A stretch of 62,943 nt of DNA from positions 1 through 62,943 of the forward strand of contig CAXXXY010000001.1 in NCBI GenBank assembly GCA_963667515.2, given 5' to 3'. How positions within the stretch are numbered: the stretch's first letter is position 1; each line of letters opens with the position of its first letter. Below the pieces are notes generated by a model. It did not search any database. It was given only the letters and a program-made list of their open reading frames with translations, and was not told the origin of the DNA. Positions 17,656-27,061 of this stretch are shown here, piece by piece. Source of the stretch: VYDC01 sp963667515. Its GTDB lineage: Bacteria; Chloroflexota; Dehalococcoidia; UBA2979. Position numbers and translations under genes: made by a program.

Positions 17656-18417
17656 ATGAGTCCCTCCGCTCCCAGACCGCAGGCGCCCGCCGAGAACGGC
17701 GCGCCGGCACACAGCCCGCTCAGCCGCGAGCGCATCGAGGTCGAGGCGCTGCGGATCGCCGACGCCGAGGGGCTCCGCGCGCTCAGCATGCGCCGGCTCG
17801 CCTCCGAGCTCGGCGTGGAGGCGATGTCGCTCTACCTGCACGTGCGCAACAAAGAGGCGATCCTCGCGGGCGTCCTCGATCGCCTCTTCGCGGAGGTCGA
17901 GGCCGCCTACCGCGAGCGCCTCGCCGCCGATGCCGGCGCCTCGTGGCGCGGCCGGCTGCGCGAGCTGACGAGGTGCTACTTCGAGGTGATGGTCGCCCAC
18001 AGCGGCGCCGCACCGCTGCTCGTCCAGGTCGGGCAGACACCGCAGCGTCTGCAGTTCATGAACACGCTGCTCGGCATCCTGCGCGACGGCGGCTTCGACA
18101 GGCCCTCCGCCCACCGCGCGATGCACGTCCTGCAGAACCACCTGATCGGGCACGCCTTGCGCTCGCACACGGTGAACCTGCGTGCACCGCGCGAGATCCG
18201 CCAGCGCGCTCGCGAGACGGCCGCCGAGGCGGATCTGCGCCACGTCGCGGAGCTGGAGGAGCTCCCCGAGTGCGACACGGCCGGCGCCTTCCCGCTGGGC
18301 GTCGACGTGCTGATCGCGGGCCTGGAGGCGACGCTGCTGCCATCCGACCCGCCAGCCGCCGCGATCCAGGCCGCGGCCGACGCGGCACGCCCGCCCGCGA
18401 CCCTCGCGGAGGCGTAG
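17656..18417 (+). CDS. TetR/AcrR-family transcriptional regulator
   Basis: A 253-residue regulator. An N-terminal extension of about 25 residues precedes the TetR helix-turn-helix: ALRIADAEGLRALSMRRLAS, then ELGVEAMSLYLHVRNKEAIL. The ligand-binding half resembles the TetR C-terminal domain (GFDRPSAHRAMHVLQNHLIG). It is divergent from the LLM gene at 17511 and 25 bp upstream of the CaiB gene, so it could control either. The intergenic region holds the palindrome ACATATGT at 17623-17630, a possible operator or -10 area. The inducer is unknown. Confidence 0.9.
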   Translation: MSPSAPRPQAPAENGAPAHSPLSRERIEVEALRIADAEGLRALSMRRLASELGVEAMSLYLHVRNKEAILAGVLDRLFAEVEAAYRERLAADAGASWRGRLRELTRCYFEVMVAHSGAAPLLVQVGQTPQRLQFMNTLLGILRDGGFDRPSAHRAMHVLQNHLIGHALRSHTVNLRAPREIRQRARETAAEADLRHVAELEELPECDTAGAFPLGVDVLIAGLEATLLPSDPPAAAIQAAADAARPPATLAEA

Positions 18418-18442
18418 CCCGCCCGCCCGGCGGAGCATCCGC

Positions 18443-19726
18443 ATGAGCGGCGCCGAGGACCCCGCGGGAGCCTCGCGCCCCCACCAGCGCCCCGACGCGC
18501 ACCCCGGCCCGCTGGCCGGCCTGCGCATCCTCGAGCTCGGCGGCGCGCAGCCCGGCGCCTACGCGTGCTGGCTGCTCGCCGAGCTGGGCGCCGACGTCGT
18601 CGTGCTCGCGCTGCGCGGCGCCGCGGGCGACGCGCAGCGCGACGACGAGCAGCCGGCGACGACGACGGCGGCGAGCCCGAGCGCCGACGAAGTCGCGCTG
18701 GGCGCGGGCAAGCGCCGCCTCATCGTCGACCCGTCGCGGCCGGAGGCGCGCGCCATCGCGACGCGGCTGGCCGAGCGCTGCGACGCGCTCGTGAGCAGCC
18801 TGCCCGAGCGCGTCGCCGAGGCGCTCGGCATCGGGGCGGAGGCCGCGCGCGCGGCCACCCCGCGCCTCGTCTACGCGCAGGCGTCGGCGGCGGGCGCTCT
18901 CGGCCGTGACGGGGGCGGCGATGGCGGCGGTGGTCGCGAGGCCCCGATGGCCGACATCGTCGCGCAGGCGGCGGGTGGCCTGATGTGGAAGACGGGCCTC
19001 GACGGCCCCCCGGCCGCGGCCGGCGCCGCGCTTGGCGAGCACGGGGCGGGCGCTTACCTCGCCGCGGCGGTGCTGGGCGGGCTCACGCAGGCGGCGCTCA
19101 CCGGCCGCGGCACCCGCGTCGACGTCTCGCTCGCGGGGGCGCAGATCGCGCTGCAGTCGTGGGAGATCGGCGCGCAGTCCGTGCTCGGCCGCGACGCCGG
19201 GCGCGCCGTGCTCGGCCACCCCGAGGTCTCGCCGAGCGCGATCTGGGGCGCCTTCGAGGCGGCCGACGGCTGGCTCGTCCTCGGCTCGGTGGACGCGGCG
19301 CGCTTCCAGCGGCTGTGCGCGCTGATGGGGCTGCCCGAGCTGCACGCGCGCCACCCGGACGACGCGCGCCGTGCCGCCGGCATCCCCGAGATCACCCGCG
19401 AGCTGAGCGCGCGCTTCCGTGAGCACGGCCGCGACCATTGGCTCGACCTCTTCGCCGAGCACGACGTCATGGGCGCGCGCGTCGAGGAGTACGACGGCGT
19501 GCTCGCCGACGAGCAGGCGTGGGCGAACGGCTACCTGCGCCGCTTCGAGCATCCGTCGCTCGGCGCGATCACCGTGGCCGGCTCGCCGATCCAGTTCGAC
19601 GGCGCCGCGCCTGATGGCGGCGCCCCCCGCGGCGGCGTGTGGGAGGACGCGATCGCGCCGCTGCTGGAGGAGCTGGGCTACGACCGCGAGGCCGTCGCGA
19701 CGCTGCGCGCCTCGGGCGTGGTCTGA
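18443..19726 (+). CDS. CaiB/BaiF-family CoA-transferase (first of a pair)
   Basis: A 427-residue class III CoA-transferase. It opens with LRILELGGAQPGAYACWLLA, where ELG..QPG is the family start. The catalytic Asp is expected in MADIVAQAAGGLMWKTG, where it is present. RVDVSLAGAQIALQSWE and the C-terminal EELGYDREAVATLRASGVV are also typical. A poorly conserved linker follows the N terminus (Asp/Thr-rich). These enzymes move CoA between carboxylic acids. The next gene is a second CaiB homologue 13 bp downstream, suggesting a two-subunit enzyme or stepwise use. Confidence 0.9.
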   Translation: MSGAEDPAGASRPHQRPDAHPGPLAGLRILELGGAQPGAYACWLLAELGADVVVLALRGAAGDAQRDDEQPATTTAASPSADEVALGAGKRRLIVDPSRPEARAIATRLAERCDALVSSLPERVAEALGIGAEAARAATPRLVYAQASAAGALGRDGGGDGGGGREAPMADIVAQAAGGLMWKTGLDGPPAAAGAALGEHGAGAYLAAAVLGGLTQAALTGRGTRVDVSLAGAQIALQSWEIGAQSVLGRDAGRAVLGHPEVSPSAIWGAFEAADGWLVLGSVDAARFQRLCALMGLPELHARHPDDARRAAGIPEITRELSARFREHGRDHWLDLFAEHDVMGARVEEYDGVLADEQAWANGYLRRFEHPSLGAITVAGSPIQFDGAAPDGGAPRGGVWEDAIAPLLEELGYDREAVATLRASGVV

Positions 19727-19739
19727 GGGGCGCGGCACG

Positions 19740-20909
19740 GTGGCGGGACAGCTGGACGGCGTGCGCATCGTGGACTTCACGCTCTACCAGCAGGGCCCTT
19801 ACGCGACGGTGATGCTCGCCGACATGGGCGCCGAGGTGATCAAGGTCGAGCGTCGCCAGGGGGAGCGCACGCGCGGCCGCGCGGACTGGACGGGCGCCGC
19901 CTTCTACGCCAACAACCGCCGCAAGCACAGCATCGCGCTCGACGCGCGGACGCCGCAGGGGCGCGCGATCGTGCTGCGGCTGGCGGAGCGCTCGCACGCG
20001 CTGGTTCACAACTTCCGGCCCGGCGTCATGGAGCGCCTGGGCCTGGGCTACGAGGACGTGCGCGGGGCGAACGCCGCGATCGTCTACGCGCGCGCCTCCG
20101 GGTGGGGCGCCGTCGGCCCGCGGGCGCGGCAGGCCAGTGTCGACCTGATCGCGCAGGCGGCGGGCGGCGTGATGTCGCGCACGGGATTCGAGGGCGAGCC
20201 GCCGCTTCCCCTCGGCGCGGCCGTCGCCGACCAGCTCGGCGCGATCCACCTCTGCTCCGCGATCCTCGCGGGGATCGTGCGCGCGGCCCGCAGCGGGGAG
20301 GGCAGCGAGGCCGATGTCTCGCTCTTCGGCAGCCAGATCGCGGCGCAGGGCCCCGAGCTGGCGGCCCACGCGATGGGCGAACGCCCCACGCGGCGCGCCG
20401 GCTCGGGCGAGGGGCTGCGGGCCGCGGGCGGCGTCTCCGGCGCCTTCGCCACCGCCGACGGCTGGATCGCGCTCGCGGCCGAGGCGTTGGCGCTGCCGCG
20501 GCTGCGCCGGGCCGTCGGCGCGCCCGCGCCTGCCGAGCGCGAGGAGCCGGCGAGCCGGGGCGCCGGCGGCGAGGGGCTGCTCGCGGCGCTGCGCTCGCTG
20601 CTCCCGCGGAGGCCGAGCGCGGAGTGGCTCGCGCGCCTCGCGGCCGCCGACATCGCGGCGGGGCCCGTGCGGGGCTACGCGGAGATCCTCGACGACCCGC
20701 GGGCGCGCGCCAACGGCTACATCGTCGAGGTGGAGCACCCCGCGTGGGGCCGGCGCGCCGTCGTCGGCTCACCGATCGTCTACGACGGCGCGCCGCTCGC
20801 CGAGCCCGGCCTCCCGCCCGAGGTCGGCGGGTCGACGGAGCTGCTGCTCGAGGAGCTGGGCTACGGCTGGGACGAGATCGCCGCGCTCCGCGACGCCGCC
20901 GTCATCTGA
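19740..20909 (+). CDS. CaiB/BaiF-family CoA-transferase (second of the pair)
   Basis: A 389-residue protein from GTG 19740. It shows VRIVDFTLYQQGPYATVMLA, MGAEVIKVERRQGERTRG, NRRKHSIALDARTPQGR, and SVDLIAQAAGGVMSRTGFEG, in which the Asp is the expected acyl-enzyme residue. The end is EELGYGWDEIAALRDAAVI. It is closer to canonical CaiB than the upstream partner, with a shorter N terminus. The paralogous pair at 30009-32368 has the same two-gene arrangement. It is likely co-transcribed with the flanking genes up to the acyl-CoA dehydrogenase. Confidence 0.92.
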   Translation: MAGQLDGVRIVDFTLYQQGPYATVMLADMGAEVIKVERRQGERTRGRADWTGAAFYANNRRKHSIALDARTPQGRAIVLRLAERSHALVHNFRPGVMERLGLGYEDVRGANAAIVYARASGWGAVGPRARQASVDLIAQAAGGVMSRTGFEGEPPLPLGAAVADQLGAIHLCSAILAGIVRAARSGEGSEADVSLFGSQIAAQGPELAAHAMGERPTRRAGSGEGLRAAGGVSGAFATADGWIALAAEALALPRLRRAVGAPAPAEREEPASRGAGGEGLLAALRSLLPRRPSAEWLARLAAADIAAGPVRGYAEILDDPRARANGYIVEVEHPAWGRRAVVGSPIVYDGAPLAEPGLPPEVGGSTELLLEELGYGWDEIAALRDAAVI

Positions 20910-21040
20910 GGGCGGGCGCCACCCCGCGATCCGTCGGGCGGGCGCTACGCTGTCGTCGCTGTAGTACGCTCCGCCGCGACCGCGACTGCTCCCTCACCGG
21001 CGAGGGGCCTCGCCAGCGAGGGGATCGAGGAGGGCAGCTG

Positions 21041-22249
21041 ATGGACTGGTTCGACACTGCCGAGGAGAAGGCGTTCCGCGCCGAGGTCCGCGCGACCATC
21101 GAGGAGCGGCTCCCGGCCGTCTACAAGGACCCGGAGGCCCGGCAGCGCCGCCACACCATTCGGGTCTGGCGCGAGGACTTCTTCTCGGAGAACCCGGAGC
21201 GACACGCCGCCGCCATCGCGTGGCGCGACACCGTCGCCGAGCTCGGCTGGACGGCGCCGGGCTGGCCCCGCGAGAAGGGCGGCGCGGGGCTCTCCACCGT
21301 GCAGCGGCGCATCCTGAGCGAGGAGCTGGCCGCCGCCGACGCGCCGGGGATCGGCGGCGGCAGCGTCGAGCTGTTCGCGACGCACGCGACGGAGCGGCAC
21401 CAGCGCGAGCAGATCCCGCGCATCCTCGCGGGGACCGCGCTGTTCTCGGGCGGCTACTCGGAGCCGGGGTCCGGCTCGGACCTCGCCTCGCTCTCCACCA
21501 GCGCGGTGCGCGACGGCGACGACTTCATCGTCAACGGGCAGAAGATTTGGAGCTCCGGCGCGCACGAGGCCGACATGATGATGGTGCTCGTGCGGACCGA
21601 CCCGGAGGCGCCGAAGCACCGCGGCATCTCGATGCTGCTCGTCGACCTACACGCGCCGGGCGTCGAGGTGCGCGCGCTCCCGAACATCACGTACGAGCAC
21701 AGCTTCAACGAGACGTTCTTCGAGAACGTGCGCGTCCCGGCCGAGAATCTGCTCGGCGCGGAGAACGAGGGCTGGCGCGTGGCGATGTCGGGCTTCGAGG
21801 CGGAGCGCTCCACCGAGTACAACGCCGACGTCTCGCGCCGCCGGCTACGCGAGCCGCTGCAGTTCGCCCTGAGCGATCGCGGGCGTCGGCAGTCGGAGAT
21901 GGGCGCGGCGCTGCGCGATGCCGTCGCGGACCGCGAGATCGAGATCGAAGTCGGGGCGCAGTTCACGCTGCGCATCGCCTCGCTGCATGCGCGCGGGGAG
22001 ACGCTGGGCTACGTGCCCTCCGCGGCCAAGCTCCACGGCTCGCACACTCTGCAGAGCACGACCCTGACGACGATGCGGCTGCTGGGCCTTTACTGCCAGC
22101 TCTTCGACAGGGACGACCCCCGTGCGCCGCTCTTCGCCTCGGTCCCGTACCATTTCCTGTACTACATCTCCGCGACCATCGGCGGCGGCACGTCCGAGAT
22201 TCAGCGCAACGTCATCGCCACTCGCGGGCTGGGCCTGCCGCGGGGCTAA
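21041..22249 (+). CDS. Acyl-CoA dehydrogenase family protein
   Basis: A 402-residue flavoprotein from ATG 21041 with AGGAGGG upstream. Domain markers in order are the N-terminal helical bundle (FDTAEEKAFRAEVRATIEER), GWTAPGWPREKGGAGLS, GYSEPGSGSDLASLSTSA (FAD/substrate loop), IVNGQKIWSSGAHEADMMMV, and the C-terminal GGGTSEIQRNVIATRGLGLP. The family oxidises acyl-CoA at the alpha-beta bond. Following two CoA-transferases, it fits activation of an acid followed by dehydrogenation. I cannot assign the acyl group. Confidence 0.93.
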   Translation: MDWFDTAEEKAFRAEVRATIEERLPAVYKDPEARQRRHTIRVWREDFFSENPERHAAAIAWRDTVAELGWTAPGWPREKGGAGLSTVQRRILSEELAAADAPGIGGGSVELFATHATERHQREQIPRILAGTALFSGGYSEPGSGSDLASLSTSAVRDGDDFIVNGQKIWSSGAHEADMMMVLVRTDPEAPKHRGISMLLVDLHAPGVEVRALPNITYEHSFNETFFENVRVPAENLLGAENEGWRVAMSGFEAERSTEYNADVSRRRLREPLQFALSDRGRRQSEMGAALRDAVADREIEIEVGAQFTLRIASLHARGETLGYVPSAAKLHGSHTLQSTTLTTMRLLGLYCQLFDRDDPRAPLFASVPYHFLYYISATIGGGTSEIQRNVIATRGLGLPRG

Positions 22250-22318
22250 CCGTCGAGAGGCGAGTCGAGCGGGCGGGGCGGCTCGGCCGCGCCACCTCGC
22301 CTTACAGCGTCAACAGCG

Positions 22319-22348
22319 TCGACATCGCAACGCGCGGCGGTGTAGTGT
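22319..22348 (+). promoter_or_regulatory. Candidate sigma-70-type promoter of the second DppB/binding-protein unit
   Basis: TCGACA (-35, one mismatch to TTGACA) at 22319-22324 and TAGTGT (-10) at 22343-22348 are separated by 18 bp. They lie 53 bp upstream of the GTG at 22401. This is a match by eye only. Confidence 0.35.
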
Positions 22349-22400
22349 CGGGCGCGCAGTCTCCCGCCGAGCGCCGCTCCCCCCCACCGACGGAGGCGTC

Positions 22401-23318
22401 GTGGACACCACCTATCTGGCCCGACGCGGGATGCAGTTCGCCGTGGTGCTGTGGCTGCTCGTCACGATCCTGTTCGTGATACCACGCCTGCAGGGAGATC
22501 CGATCCTCCTCCTCACCGAGGGCGACATCGAGCCCGCGGAAATCGAGAAGCTGCGGATCGCGTACGGACTCGACCGCCCGGTGGTGGTGCAGTACGTCGA
22601 ATACATGGGCGGCGTCGTCACCGGCGACCTCGGAACGTCGATCCGCTCGGGCCAGGAGGTCTCGGACCTCATCCGGCAGCGCATCCGCCGCACGCTGACG
22701 CTGGTGGTCCCCGCGAAATTCCTGGCGCTGTTCATCGCGATCCCGCTGGGGACGATCGCTGCTGTCAAACGCGGATGGATCGACTTCTTCGCTGTGGGCA
22801 TGTCGCTGGTGTTCCAGTCGGTCCCCAACTTCTTCGTGGCGATCCTGCTGATCTTAGTCTTCGGGGTGAAGCTCCACTGGCTGCCGACATTCGGGAGCGG
22901 CGGGCTCGACCACCACATACTGCCGGTCGTGGTCCTCGCGGCGTATCCGATTGCGCGCTACACGCGGCTGCTCCGAGCGCAGGTGTCGGAGGCGCTGCAG
23001 TCGGACTTCGTGCGCACCGCGCGAGCGAAGGGCCTGGGCGAGGTGGCGGTCGTGCGTAAGCACGTGCTGCGCAACGCGCTGCTGCCGATCGTCACGCTGA
23101 TCGGCCTCGACTTCGGCACACTGGTGGGCGGCTCGATCATCATCGAGACGGTGTTCGGCTGGCCCGGGTTCGGCAGCCTCACGCTGGACGCCGTCGTCCG
23201 CAAGGACTACCCTGTCATCCAGGGCGCCGGGATGACGATCGGTTTGCTCGTGCTCACCGGCAGTCTGCTGGCGGACCTCGCCTACGGCTACCTGGACCCG
23301 CGCATCCGTCGACGTTGA
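22401..23318 (+). CDS. ABC peptide/nickel-type transporter permease (DppB-like, second copy)
   Basis: A 305-residue permease starting at GTG 22401 behind CGGAGG. It parallels the 7567 gene throughout: GDPILLLTEGDIEPAEIEK, GDLGTSIRSGQ, the EAA loop VRTARAKGLGEVAVVRKHVL, and the C terminus YGYLDPRIRRR. No DppC partner is next to it; the binding-protein gene follows after 168 bp. It may use the DppC encoded at 8549 or a partner elsewhere. The two DppB proteins are clear paralogues. Confidence 0.93.
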   Translation: MDTTYLARRGMQFAVVLWLLVTILFVIPRLQGDPILLLTEGDIEPAEIEKLRIAYGLDRPVVVQYVEYMGGVVTGDLGTSIRSGQEVSDLIRQRIRRTLTLVVPAKFLALFIAIPLGTIAAVKRGWIDFFAVGMSLVFQSVPNFFVAILLILVFGVKLHWLPTFGSGGLDHHILPVVVLAAYPIARYTRLLRAQVSEALQSDFVRTARAKGLGEVAVVRKHVLRNALLPIVTLIGLDFGTLVGGSIIIETVFGWPGFGSLTLDAVVRKDYPVIQGAGMTIGLLVLTGSLLADLAYGYLDPRIRRR

Positions 23319-23486
23319 TGGGCGATGACAGCTCGCCGGCGTTGGGCCGAGCGCGGATCCGATCGCGATCGCACGGACGTATCACAAGCAATGGGCAGCG
23401 CGGAAACAACACTGCGGTGACAACACTGTAGACTGCGCCGGCAGCACGGGCAGCGCGCCGCGGCCGTGCAGAGGAGGGGAGACACT

Positions 23487-25157
23487 GTGATCACAGATCT
23501 GCGAGGTCCATCGATCGGGAGGCGCACGTTCCTGCGGGGCGCTGCGCTCGGTGGCGTCGGGCTGGCGACAGCAGCCGTCATCGGCTGCGGCGATGACGAC
23601 GACGACGACTCCGCGTCCGCCGCACCGGCTGCGCCGGCTGCGCCGGCCGCATCGGGTGGCTCGTCGAGCACGGCGCCGAGCACCGCCCCGGCGGAGACCG
23701 TCAAGACCGGCAGCATTGCCATCGCGGTGCAGAGCAGCGTCGGCGAGACGATGGACCCGAACTCGACGGCGGCGATCGCCTCCGACTACGGCGGGATCTA
23801 CGACCAGCTGCTGCGGCGCAACACGGCGACGAACCAGTACGTGCCCGAGGGTCTAGCGACCTCGTGGGAGTTCGACACGACTGTCCAGACCCGCTGGGTC
23901 TTCAACCTCCGCGAGGCGGACTGGAACGACGGCACGCCCTTCACGGCGGAGGACGTCAAGTTCTCGCTCGAGTACTTCATCGACCCGGACAACAAGTCGC
24001 GGCTGATCTCGCGCCTCAACACCATCGACCACGTCGAGGTGCTCGACCCGCGCACGGTCGTGATCGTCACGAAGGATTCGGACCCGATCCTCGACCGGCG
24101 CATGATCTCCTCGTGGATCATCCCGAAGCACATCTACGAAGACAGCTCGAAGGGCGCCGAGTGGCAGGCGCTGGCGGGAACCCCGGTCGGCACGGGCTCC
24201 TACGTCGTCAAGAACTGGATCCAGGGCGAGAAGACCGAGCTGATCCCGAACGCCGGGTCATGGCGAGGCAACAAGGGCATCGTTGAGGCTAACGCCATCC
24301 TGATCCAGGAGGCCTCGACGCGCGCAGCGGCGTTTGAGGCCGGCGACATCGGCGCCGTCGACGCTCCGCTGCTGGAGGTGAATCGCCTCAAGGGTCTCCA
24401 CGACGGCGGCGTAAAGGCGGCGGTCAACGTCGGTAACGCGCACACCAACTTCTCGGTCGAGTACCACGAGGGCCCGACGGCCGACCTGCGCGTGCGCAAC
24501 GCTCTTGCTCACGCCGGCGACCCCGACAGCTACGCGGGGCTCTACGAGGGCTTTGCCAACGTGATGCAGGGTCAGCAGCTCACGGACACGGACTTCGGGT
24601 TCAACCCGAGCCTCAAGCCGTACGGCTTCGACCCGGACATGTCGCGCGCGCTCCTGAAGGACGCGGGCTTCGAGAACGGCTTCGACGCCCCGATTGCCCA
24701 GCTCTCGGGCCGCGACCCGATCGTGGACGCCCACACGCTGGCCTTCAAGAGCAACCTGGACGATGTCGGGCTGAACGCGAGCATCGTGAACATCGACCTG
24801 AGCACCTGGCGCGACCACATCTACGGCCGCACGCCGCGGCCCATGATGGAGCGCTGGGCCTTCAGCGGCATCGGCCAGCACGACGCGTCGTTCGCCCTGA
24901 GCTGGTCGGAGGGCAGCCAGCCGTCGAAGTTCTACGCCAACGATGACTTCGACACGGCCTTCAACACGGCGATCACGACCATGGACACTCCCACTCGGGA
25001 GGGGCTCTTCCACGAGGCCGTGCAGATCATGCACGACGACCCGGCCGCCGTGTGGCACACGACACGGCCGTCGATCGTGGCGTGGCGCGCCGACGACTAC
25101 AATCTCGAGCTGTGGGAGCGGCCCGCGATCTTCTTCGACCAGGTGGCGATCGCCTGA
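23487..25157 (+). CDS. ABC transporter substrate-binding lipoprotein, family 5 (peptide/opine type), Tat signal
   Basis: A 556-residue solute-binding protein. GTG 23487 fits the upstream GAGGAGGGG better than the GTG at 23466. The signal carries a twin-arginine (GRRTFLRGA), a hydrophobic stretch and a lipobox VIGC, followed by a run of Asp and an Ala/Pro/Ser linker. The mature domain has the SBP_bac_5 pattern: DYGGIYDQLLRR, WVFNLREADWNDGTPFTAED and GTGSYVVKNW. The C-terminal half contains GFDPDMSRALLKDAGFENGF. It presumably delivers substrate to the DppB at 22401. A very stable terminator follows. Confidence 0.92.
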   Translation: MITDLRGPSIGRRTFLRGAALGGVGLATAAVIGCGDDDDDDSASAAPAAPAAPAASGGSSSTAPSTAPAETVKTGSIAIAVQSSVGETMDPNSTAAIASDYGGIYDQLLRRNTATNQYVPEGLATSWEFDTTVQTRWVFNLREADWNDGTPFTAEDVKFSLEYFIDPDNKSRLISRLNTIDHVEVLDPRTVVIVTKDSDPILDRRMISSWIIPKHIYEDSSKGAEWQALAGTPVGTGSYVVKNWIQGEKTELIPNAGSWRGNKGIVEANAILIQEASTRAAAFEAGDIGAVDAPLLEVNRLKGLHDGGVKAAVNVGNAHTNFSVEYHEGPTADLRVRNALAHAGDPDSYAGLYEGFANVMQGQQLTDTDFGFNPSLKPYGFDPDMSRALLKDAGFENGFDAPIAQLSGRDPIVDAHTLAFKSNLDDVGLNASIVNIDLSTWRDHIYGRTPRPMMERWAFSGIGQHDASFALSWSEGSQPSKFYANDDFDTAFNTAITTMDTPTREGLFHEAVQIMHDDPAAVWHTTRPSIVAWRADDYNLELWERPAIFFDQVAIA

Positions 25158-25177
25158 TCGAGCACATCGGGTGGAGT

Positions 25178-25204
25178 GGGGCGCCGGCCGTCGGCCGGCG
25201 CCCC
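25178..25204 (+). terminator. Strong hairpin terminator after the binding-protein gene
   Basis: GGGGCGCCGGCC and GGCCGGCGCCCC form a perfect 12-bp stem with a 3-nt GTC loop, 20 bp after the stop. No T tract follows. It separates the transporter unit from the oxidoreductase/VOC pair. Confidence 0.7.
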
Positions 25205-25314
25205 GCCCGCTCGAGGCCCCGCCACGCGTGGCGACCGGGTGCGCGTCCCTGCGGCCGAGGCCGGAGGCGGCGCGCTCTCTCTGTGGCCCGCGGGCCAGCC
25301 GGCGGTAGCGCGGC

Positions 25315-26421
25315 GTGAGCAGTGAGCGGGGCTACCGCGTCGGCGTGATCGGCACCTCGTGGGCGGCGCGCGTGCCGCTGCCCACGTTCGTCTCCTACCC
25401 CGGCATCGAGGTCACGGCGATCTGCAGCGCCCGCCTGGAGCGCGCGCAGGAGACTGCCCGTCGCTTCGGCGCCGCCCTCGCCTGCGACGACTACCGCGCG
25501 CTCGTCGCCTCCCCGGAGGTCGACATCGTCTACGTCGGCGCGCCCGTCCACCTGCACCGCGAGATGGTGCTCGCGGCCGCCGCCGCGGGAAAGCACGTCC
25601 TCTGCGAGAAGCCGCTCGCCCTCGACGGGGCCGAGGCGCAGGAGATGCTGGCCGCCGTCCGCGCCGCGGGCGTTGCGCACGTCGCCTCGTTCTTCGTGCG
25701 CCCGTTCGAGAGCCACCAGCACGTGAAGCGCCTGATCGCCGCGGGCGCGCTCGGGGAGCTGCGGCAGCTCTCGGTGACGCACTTCCCGGGCTGGCAGCGC
25801 GGCGAGTGGAGCTGGCTGGACTCCGCCGATCACGGCGGCGGCTACCTCGGCGCCGTCGGCGCGCACTTCATCGACCTGGCTCGCGACTGGCTCGGCGAGT
25901 TCGCCTCGGTGTCGGCGCAGCTCCGCACCTGGGTCCGCGACGCCGACGACGCGGCCGGGGTGCGCCGCACCGTGGACGCCGACGACGCCTTCGCGCTCAC
26001 GGGCGCGATGCGCAGCGGCGCGATCTGCTCGATACAGTTCGCGCGCAACGTGCCGCCGGGGCGCGGGCGCCGCATCGAGCTCTACGGCAGCGAGGGCTCG
26101 GCGACCGTCGACGGCGACGAGGTGCGCGGCTCGGCGCGCGTCTACGTGGCGCGGCGCGGCGACGCGGCGCCCAGCGAGGTCACGCTGCCGCCGACGCAGC
26201 GCCCGGCGGCCGTGCGCGAGAGCGCCGTGCCCATCTTCGGCGCGATGATCCACGCGCTGCTGAGCGCGATCGAGAGCGGCAGCGAGGTCGGCCCGAGCTT
26301 CGAGGACGGGCTGCGCTGCCAGGAGGTGCTGGACGCCGCCCGGCTGTCGGCGGCCGAGGGACGCAGCGTGGAGGTGGCCGCCGTGGCCGCCCGCGCACCG
26401 GGGGAGGGAACGCCGCGATGA
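25315..26421 (+). CDS. Gfo/Idh/MocA-family oxidoreductase
   Basis: A 368-residue NAD(P)-dependent oxidoreductase from GTG 25315. The Rossmann start is RVGVIGTSWAARVPLP, followed by VDIVYVGAPVHLHREMVLAA and the family hallmark GKHVLCEKPLALDGAEA (E-K-P). The C-terminal alpha/beta domain contains DHGGGYLGAVGAHFIDLARD with the conserved G...D.G.H..D pattern of the active site. The last bases overlap the next gene (ATGA). Substrates in this family are mostly sugars or their derivatives, but many members are uncharacterised. Confidence 0.92.
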   Translation: MSSERGYRVGVIGTSWAARVPLPTFVSYPGIEVTAICSARLERAQETARRFGAALACDDYRALVASPEVDIVYVGAPVHLHREMVLAAAAAGKHVLCEKPLALDGAEAQEMLAAVRAAGVAHVASFFVRPFESHQHVKRLIAAGALGELRQLSVTHFPGWQRGEWSWLDSADHGGGYLGAVGAHFIDLARDWLGEFASVSAQLRTWVRDADDAAGVRRTVDADDAFALTGAMRSGAICSIQFARNVPPGRGRRIELYGSEGSATVDGDEVRGSARVYVARRGDAAPSEVTLPPTQRPAAVRESAVPIFGAMIHALLSAIESGSEVGPSFEDGLRCQEVLDAARLSAAEGRSVEVAAVAARAPGEGTPR

Positions 26422-26879
26422 TCGTTGGCCTGCACGTGATCCTGCTGCGCGTGGAAGACGTGGAGCGGGAGCGCCAGTTCTACCAGGACGCCTTCGACCT
26501 CCCGCTGGAGGAGCTGCCGCGCGTGGAGGGTCAGCTCGCGCACCTGCGCATCCCCGGCATCGAGTACCCGGGCGGCTCCACCTTCAGCGGGACGCTGGAG
26601 ATCATCGCGGGCGGCAAGCCGCAGTCGGTCCCCGACGACCGCATCCACTCACCGACGACGCCGGTCTTCCAGGTCGACGACATCGAGGAGTCGATGCGGC
26701 GCGCCGTCGCCGCGGGCGGCACCGTCGTGAACGAGCCGTGGAGCAGCATGCAGCGCAGCGCGTTCACCAACGACGAGATCTTCGAGGAGGCGAAGCGCGC
26801 CGGGCGGGGCGTCCAGCTCGCCTACTTCGCCGACCCGGAGGGCCACGTGATCGGCCTGCGCCGGCCGATCACCGCGTAG
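26418..26879 (+). CDS. VOC (glyoxalase/bleomycin resistance) family protein
   Basis: A 153-residue protein starting at ATG 26418, overlapping the previous stop and preceded by GGGAGGG. The two beta-alpha-beta-beta-beta modules are visible: LHVILLRVEDVERERQFYQD and FQVDDIEESMRRAVAAGGTV, ending LAYFADPEGHVIGLRRP. The usual metal-ligand positions (His near the start, Glu/His later) are partly present. Translational coupling suggests a job related to the Gfo/Idh/MocA enzyme. The reaction is unknown. Confidence 0.88.
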   Translation: MIVGLHVILLRVEDVERERQFYQDAFDLPLEELPRVEGQLAHLRIPGIEYPGGSTFSGTLEIIAGGKPQSVPDDRIHSPTTPVFQVDDIEESMRRAVAAGGTVVNEPWSSMQRSAFTNDEIFEEAKRAGRGVQLAYFADPEGHVIGLRRPITA

Positions 26880-27061
26880 GCCCGACCCGCCGGCGCGAGG
26901 TCGGGGGCGCAGAGGATGCCCCGGCGGGGCAGAGGTCCCGCCCGCGCAGCGACCAATTGCCCCGGCCGCGCTCGCCCGTGCGGTCCATCGTGCCAGGTGG
27001 CGGCGCCGCTGCGAGCCGGCCCGGCGGGGGCGGCCCTGCCGGCTCGCCGGGGAGCGCAGCG